NCBI GenBank assembly: GCA_946811185.2 | Contig: OX328105.1 | Location: 34,227,394-34,291,393 of the forward strand | From: Hippopus hippopus | Taxonomy: Eukaryota > Mollusca > Bivalvia > Cardiida > Cardiidae | Direction of reading: 5' to 3' | DNA length: 64,000 bases | Part shown: piece by piece, positions 54,201-60,200 of the stretch | How the letters are laid out: the number at the start of each line of letters is the position of its first letter | Numbering within the stretch: the first letter of the stretch is position 1 | Made by a program: the position numbers and the translations under genes | The notes under the pieces: generated by a model | The model's input: only the letters and a program-made list of their open reading frames with translations | What the model was told of the DNA's origin: nothing | The model's database searches: none

Positions 54201-57200
54201 GGACAGGTATAATTTTCACTCCAAGGCTATAACTGGCACAATCTTGGTAGAGGTCCACTAGAGGAAACTACATGCAAAATTTGGTAGCCCAAGGCCTTCT
54301 TGTTAGGAATAAGAACACATTTTTAGATTTGATTATATATAAGCCCTTGTAAACTTATGACCTCTGGATAAGGGCAAATTCTGACCCCAGGACTATAATC
54401 TGAAAAATGTTAGTAGAGGTCCACTAGATAAAGCTGCATGCCAAATTTGGTATCCCTAAGCTTTAAGGTTAGGAACAAGAAGGTTTTTAAAGTTTTCACT
54501 ATGTAACATGTAAAACTTGTGATCCACTCCCCCATTGGGTGGACCAATTTTGACCCAAGGGCAATAACTTGAAAGGTTTTGGTAGATGTCAATTAGATGA
54601 AGCTACATAGCAAATTTGCCCTCGGCCTTATGGTTTCAGACAAGACTTTTAAAGATTTTAATTATTTTTCAGTTTTGTTGCCATGGCAACCAGAGTTTTT
54701 ACAAGAATTAAATTCTTTAAAGTATTTGTGATGAAGACCATGGCAGCATCATTTCTGCCAGGTTTGGTCAAAATTGGGTCAGCAGTTTTAGAGAAGAAGG
54801 TGTTTGAAAAAAAAGTGAATGCATGCACGGATGCATGTATGCATGCATGGACACATGATGGACACCGGCCCATGACAAAAGAATGTCAGCCTTGGGCAAG
54901 TGGAGTTAAGAAACTAAACAAACCAAATCAAATTAAGTGCTGAAAGGAAACCTAGAGTAATGTGAATATGTCTGTTCACGTAATCATTTTTGAATTTGGT
55001 CGGAAATCAGACATTTTCATTAAAGAAGGCGTCATACCTGTTCATGACATAGTATTGAAGAAAGCTGGGAAATGACTATCAAAATTGCTAAAATCAAATC
55101 GATTTTTTTTTTATATATATATCTTTAGGGTATATAAACACATCATTAGAGTAAATAAACAAAGAAATTTCAAACTAATCATTATCTTCAGATGAACAGA
55201 AAAAAAAAAAATTTCCTGACATCTGTGGTTTATACATAGTTGTATGGATGTCAAGAATCTGTAAGCCAAGTACAAATATTACTTTTTCAACCCTTTGAAA
55301 AACTGTGTAGAAAAAGGAGCAAGTACATGTCATTTGTAAGTAATCAGCTCCCTTTCCCACAATATCTTCTGCACTGGTGCAAAACCACATTTCCATTCCC
55401 TTCCAATATTTGTCCACCATGTAATTTTTAAGAATTCTTTAGGAGGTCTCTCTGTAACATATATACAAAAAATAAGCATCTGAATTCCTTGGCACCACTC
55501 ATTACTTTACCTTGGTTAAAGACAAATGCATTTCTGTGTCCAACATTCTCCACTTCTAATTTTGTAGCATTGAGAATAACAGACATCATTGTAATGGACT
55601 TGATCTGTTCAATTTCTTTTGGGGTAAACAGCCTAAAAATTATCAGAAAGAAATAGATACTACAGGAGAAAATAAATACTTACAGTCTAGAACAACCACA
55701 CACTTCAAAGTTTCGATGGCCCTCAGATAGACAGCTTTTGTAAACATTGTGAAAAAAGGAGAAAATGCTAGTATCCAGCATTTTCTTCTTTTCGCACAAT
55801 GTTTTCAACTCTTTCTTAGCTAAATATCTTAATTTCAGTCTAATCTTAAGTTGTCTATAGAAAAAAAATCTGTAATTTTATGTTTAGTAGAGAGTTAAAA
55901 CAAAAATAAGCTATTTCTTTAAAAGTTCCTGTATTGTGGTTACTCATTGAAATTCACATACAGACAATTCTTATGCATACTCTAACAACCAGCACAAGCA
56001 CAACAAACAGCAAATGGAACAAGTCTGGCACATTAAGCAAAGGGCCTAGCTTGAGCACTTAATACAAACTGGGACAACCTTTATTTCAAATAGAATTGTT
56101 TCAGCCTCAGCTGATTAAAGGTCACAAGCACCTGACATTAATTTTGTGTAAAGCCTACTCCATTTGCTTTTATTTTGAGGTTATTTGTCATACCATCCAA
56201 AACAGTACTCAGTACACATTAAATACTAAACAGGTTTAAATTAGGCACTAAGGATATATCACCAATCAATCCCATTCCCCCCCCCCCCCGCCCCCCCTCA
56301 AAAAAAAAAATACTCATTCACCCTCCCTTTGTTCTGAAATAAAATCTTGTTCTTACCCATTGTTTTTATTTTCAAACCAAAACCTGTCTCCATCTCGTAT
56401 CCTTGCAAACTGATCTAGCAGTATTGATGAAAATAGTTCACCAGGTCCTCCATCTTCCGTAGTCTCAAACATACCTCCAACAAATACATCAATACCATCC
56501 AGCCTGCCATAGACATCTTGCAATTTTTCTACCAACTATAAAATTGAAACGAGAGTCGAAAATGGTGAGATATGCAAACGTCAAGGTGCTTTTCCAAAGC
56601 CCTATGCTACAACGTCGAATGGCTAATCGTATTTTATTCTTCTTTGCTAGTATCAAGTAGACCTAAATATTTTGAAACAGAAAAAAAGTGTTTATAATAT
56701 TTTTTAAATTGTCCGCCATGTTGTACTCCATGCCTTACACCCTGCATAAGTTGCAACTTTATTGGATGAATTCAATCACATGAAGAAAACTGCAGCCAAT
56801 CAAACCGAATGTAACAACACACTGTCTGTAAACTGGTACCCGTGTTTTTTGGATAACAGTCCGATAGACTAGATCGAATACAGGCTGCCAGTGTTGTGCA
56901 TTCTGATGCATAGGTTTTGTAACTGAAAGCCGAATCTCAGATTGTCTTTAATGAATTTTATCTGTTTCTAGCCTTTCGATCACGGACTAATGAATGCAAT
57001 TAGTTCTCAATTTTAGAGATTTAGTTAATACGCATTTTTCTTCTAGGTTCTTTACCTAACGATCCAGTGTTTTAACAACTCTGAGGAAGAGGCCTGCTTA
57101 AAAGATTCTAAAGCAACAGGAAAAAATGCCGCTCAGCATCTTCTTTTTTCCCTACCTTATTTTCTACCCGATCAAAAATAAGTCATATTTCATTTGTAAT

Positions 57201-60200
57201 CTGCAAATGCTTTCAGTTTGGCTTAGTCTAAAATTCTGTCTACTTGTAATGGTGTGCACATAGGCCTGTCTAGATCTTAAACGATTTCAAAAAAATAATA
57301 ATAACGTTAGTTTCTAGGCTATATTTCAACCGATTTAACCCATTACTAAACGATCCCGTATTTTAACTACAATGAGAAAGAAAGCTTTCGAAAAATGCGT
57401 GGGAATAAGAGAAATTCTTTGTGAAATGCAGTTTCTCCTTTTCCAACAATTTATCAGCCAATAATTGGACAACTTTAGCTCATTTTAACCGGTTTATTTG
57501 GTAACTTAAAGCTGAACATTGTCTTCAGTTGCCTTTAATGAATTTCATGTTTCTTCAATACGAAGCTTAGGTCTGCTTCACATTAGCGAGAGAAAGAAAA
57601 AGTCGATCAGTTAGCTTTCTGTGCATATCTAGCCTATATCACTGATGCCGCGTGAATAATTTCTGAATTTTAGAGATTTAGATCTAGATCTAATAGATCT
57701 AGATCTTCCAATTTTCCTTCGAGCCAGACAAGAGAAGAAAGAGGCCTATATCGCGGTAGACAAACTTTATATTGATGGTCGTTTATACAGGGAAACATCG
57801 TCAGGACGTGACTAGGAAACCAGCGGAAGTGTGCTTAGTTGTTTAAGCTGGAATGTTGAGGGATTGACGAATGAAAAGCTACAGTGCGCCGAATTATTTT
57901 CTTTATTAAGCAACTTTGATATTATCTGCCTTAGCGAAACATGGACAGATTCTCATTCTCAACCAAAGTTGAATGGATATAAAACAATACATTCTTGTAG
58001 AAAATATAGAAACAAACGTGCAAAACGATCCAGTGGTGGTTTAGTTATCTTCATAAGAGAAAAAAAATATAAAGGAATACGAGTAGTAAAAAACGATGTC
58101 GATTTCATTATATGGTTAAAAGTCGATAAAACCTTTTTCAGTCTGCAAGACGATTATTATTTATGTTTTACATACATTGCCCCAGAAAATTCTAAAATAC
58201 ACAGTTTATATGATTTCAATATATTTAATAAAATTGAATCCGATTTATTGCAGTTCAGCAATACCGGAAAAGTTTTCTTATTCGGTGATTTGAATTCAAG
58301 GATCGGCAACAAACTCGATTACATTGCTGATGATAGACCGTTACCGGATCATGATTTTGTCGAGACAGATTACGGTATTCCTCGTGCTTTCACTGACAAA
58401 GGTACGAATAAATACGGTGATCTGTTGATCGACATGTGCAGATCGACAAGCATGCGAATTGTTAACGGTCGCTGCGGTAGTGATTGTGGGATAGGAAAAA
58501 CGACGTGCTTTACCCATAATGGTGAAAGCACGGTGGATTTCCTATTAACCAATCAAGAAAATTTCAATTTGTTGTATGATTTTAAAATTCATGATTTCAA
58601 TATTTTTTCAAATCATGCTCCTGTACAATTTGATTTTGCAATAGGTGATACCACAGTTGCATATTCCGGTGAAAAAATATGCCACAGGTGGAAAGATGAA
58701 TACAGAGATAGCTTTGTCTCGGATATTGCAGATGATATTGAAAGTTTATGTTGTAACCTGGACAGCTGTATCGTCAATAATGATGATACAGACGTTCTGG
58801 TTAGTATATTTACGGATTATTTAACTTCTAAAGGTAATGTATATTTTGAAAAACGTTACAAGGAGCCCAAAGGAAAAACGTCAAGTTCATTCCATACAAG
58901 TAAAAATTGTACATGGTTTGATGAAAAATGTAAAGAGAGTAAACAGGATTATATTGTAGCGTTAAAAAGATTTAATTTAGATAAAACACAAGAAAATAGA
59001 AACGATCTGTATGAAAAAAAGAAATTGTATAAAAAATGCTGTAAAGTAGCTAAAAACAGATACAATAGAACTATAGCAGAAAATATGAATGAATTACGGG
59101 GTAAAAAGCCTAGGGACTTTTGGCAGATGTTTAAAAAAACAAAAAATGTTGAAAATGGTAGTGAAATCGATGTACAGCAATTTTACATGCATTTCAAAGC
59201 TTTGTCATCTGAAATATCGGTAGAAAATGATCCTATATGTGAGAATTTCATTGACGAATTCGATAAAAGGACAAAAGGCCTCAATACTTTAAGTACTTTT
59301 GACTCTCTAGATGTTCCCTTTACTACAAATGAAATACGGCAAGCCATCAAAAATTTGGGTAAAAATAAATCATGTTCAACCGACAATGTCATTTACGAAT
59401 ATTTTACAGAGGGAATTGATGTTTTAGATAAACCCCTGGTTATTCTATTTAACTATATTTTAGAGAAACAGTCATTCCCAAAATCCTGGTCAAAAGGGGT
59501 TATTATACCCATACACAAAAAGGGAGAGACTTCGAACCCAAACAATTATAGAGGCATTACATTAATTAGTTGTTTTGCAAAACTTTTTACCTCCGTTATC
59601 AACAATAGATTAAAAAATTGGGCGAATGAATATGATATTATATCAGACGCACAATTTGGTTTTAAATCGAATTTCAGCACAACTGATGCAATTTTTATTC
59701 TGAATTCACTGATTGAAAATCAACTTAACAAAAAGGGTAGTCTTTTTTGTTGTTTTATTGATCTTCAGAAATGTTTTGATAGTATATACCGCGGGGGTCT
59801 TTGGTACAAATTGATCAATCAGGGATTAGATGGTAAACTGTTTAAGGTAATACGGTCGATATATGATGAGATAAAGTTATGTGTCAAGCATTCACATTGT
59901 TTTTCAGAGATATTCGAATGTAAGGTTGGTTTGTTACAAGGAGAGATATTATCACCAATCATGTTCTCACTTTTCGTCAATGACATTGAATCATATTTAC
60001 AACAAAACTCTACCCAAGGATACGAAATTGACGATTTAACTTTATTTTTACTGTTATTTGCCGACGATTCGGTCTTGTTATCTGAAACAGCAGAAGGTCT
60101 ACAGAATTTAATTAATAATTTCGAAAAATACTGTAAGAAATGGAAATTAACGGTAAATGTCAATAAGACAAAAATTGTTGTTTTTAAAAAAGGGAGATTA

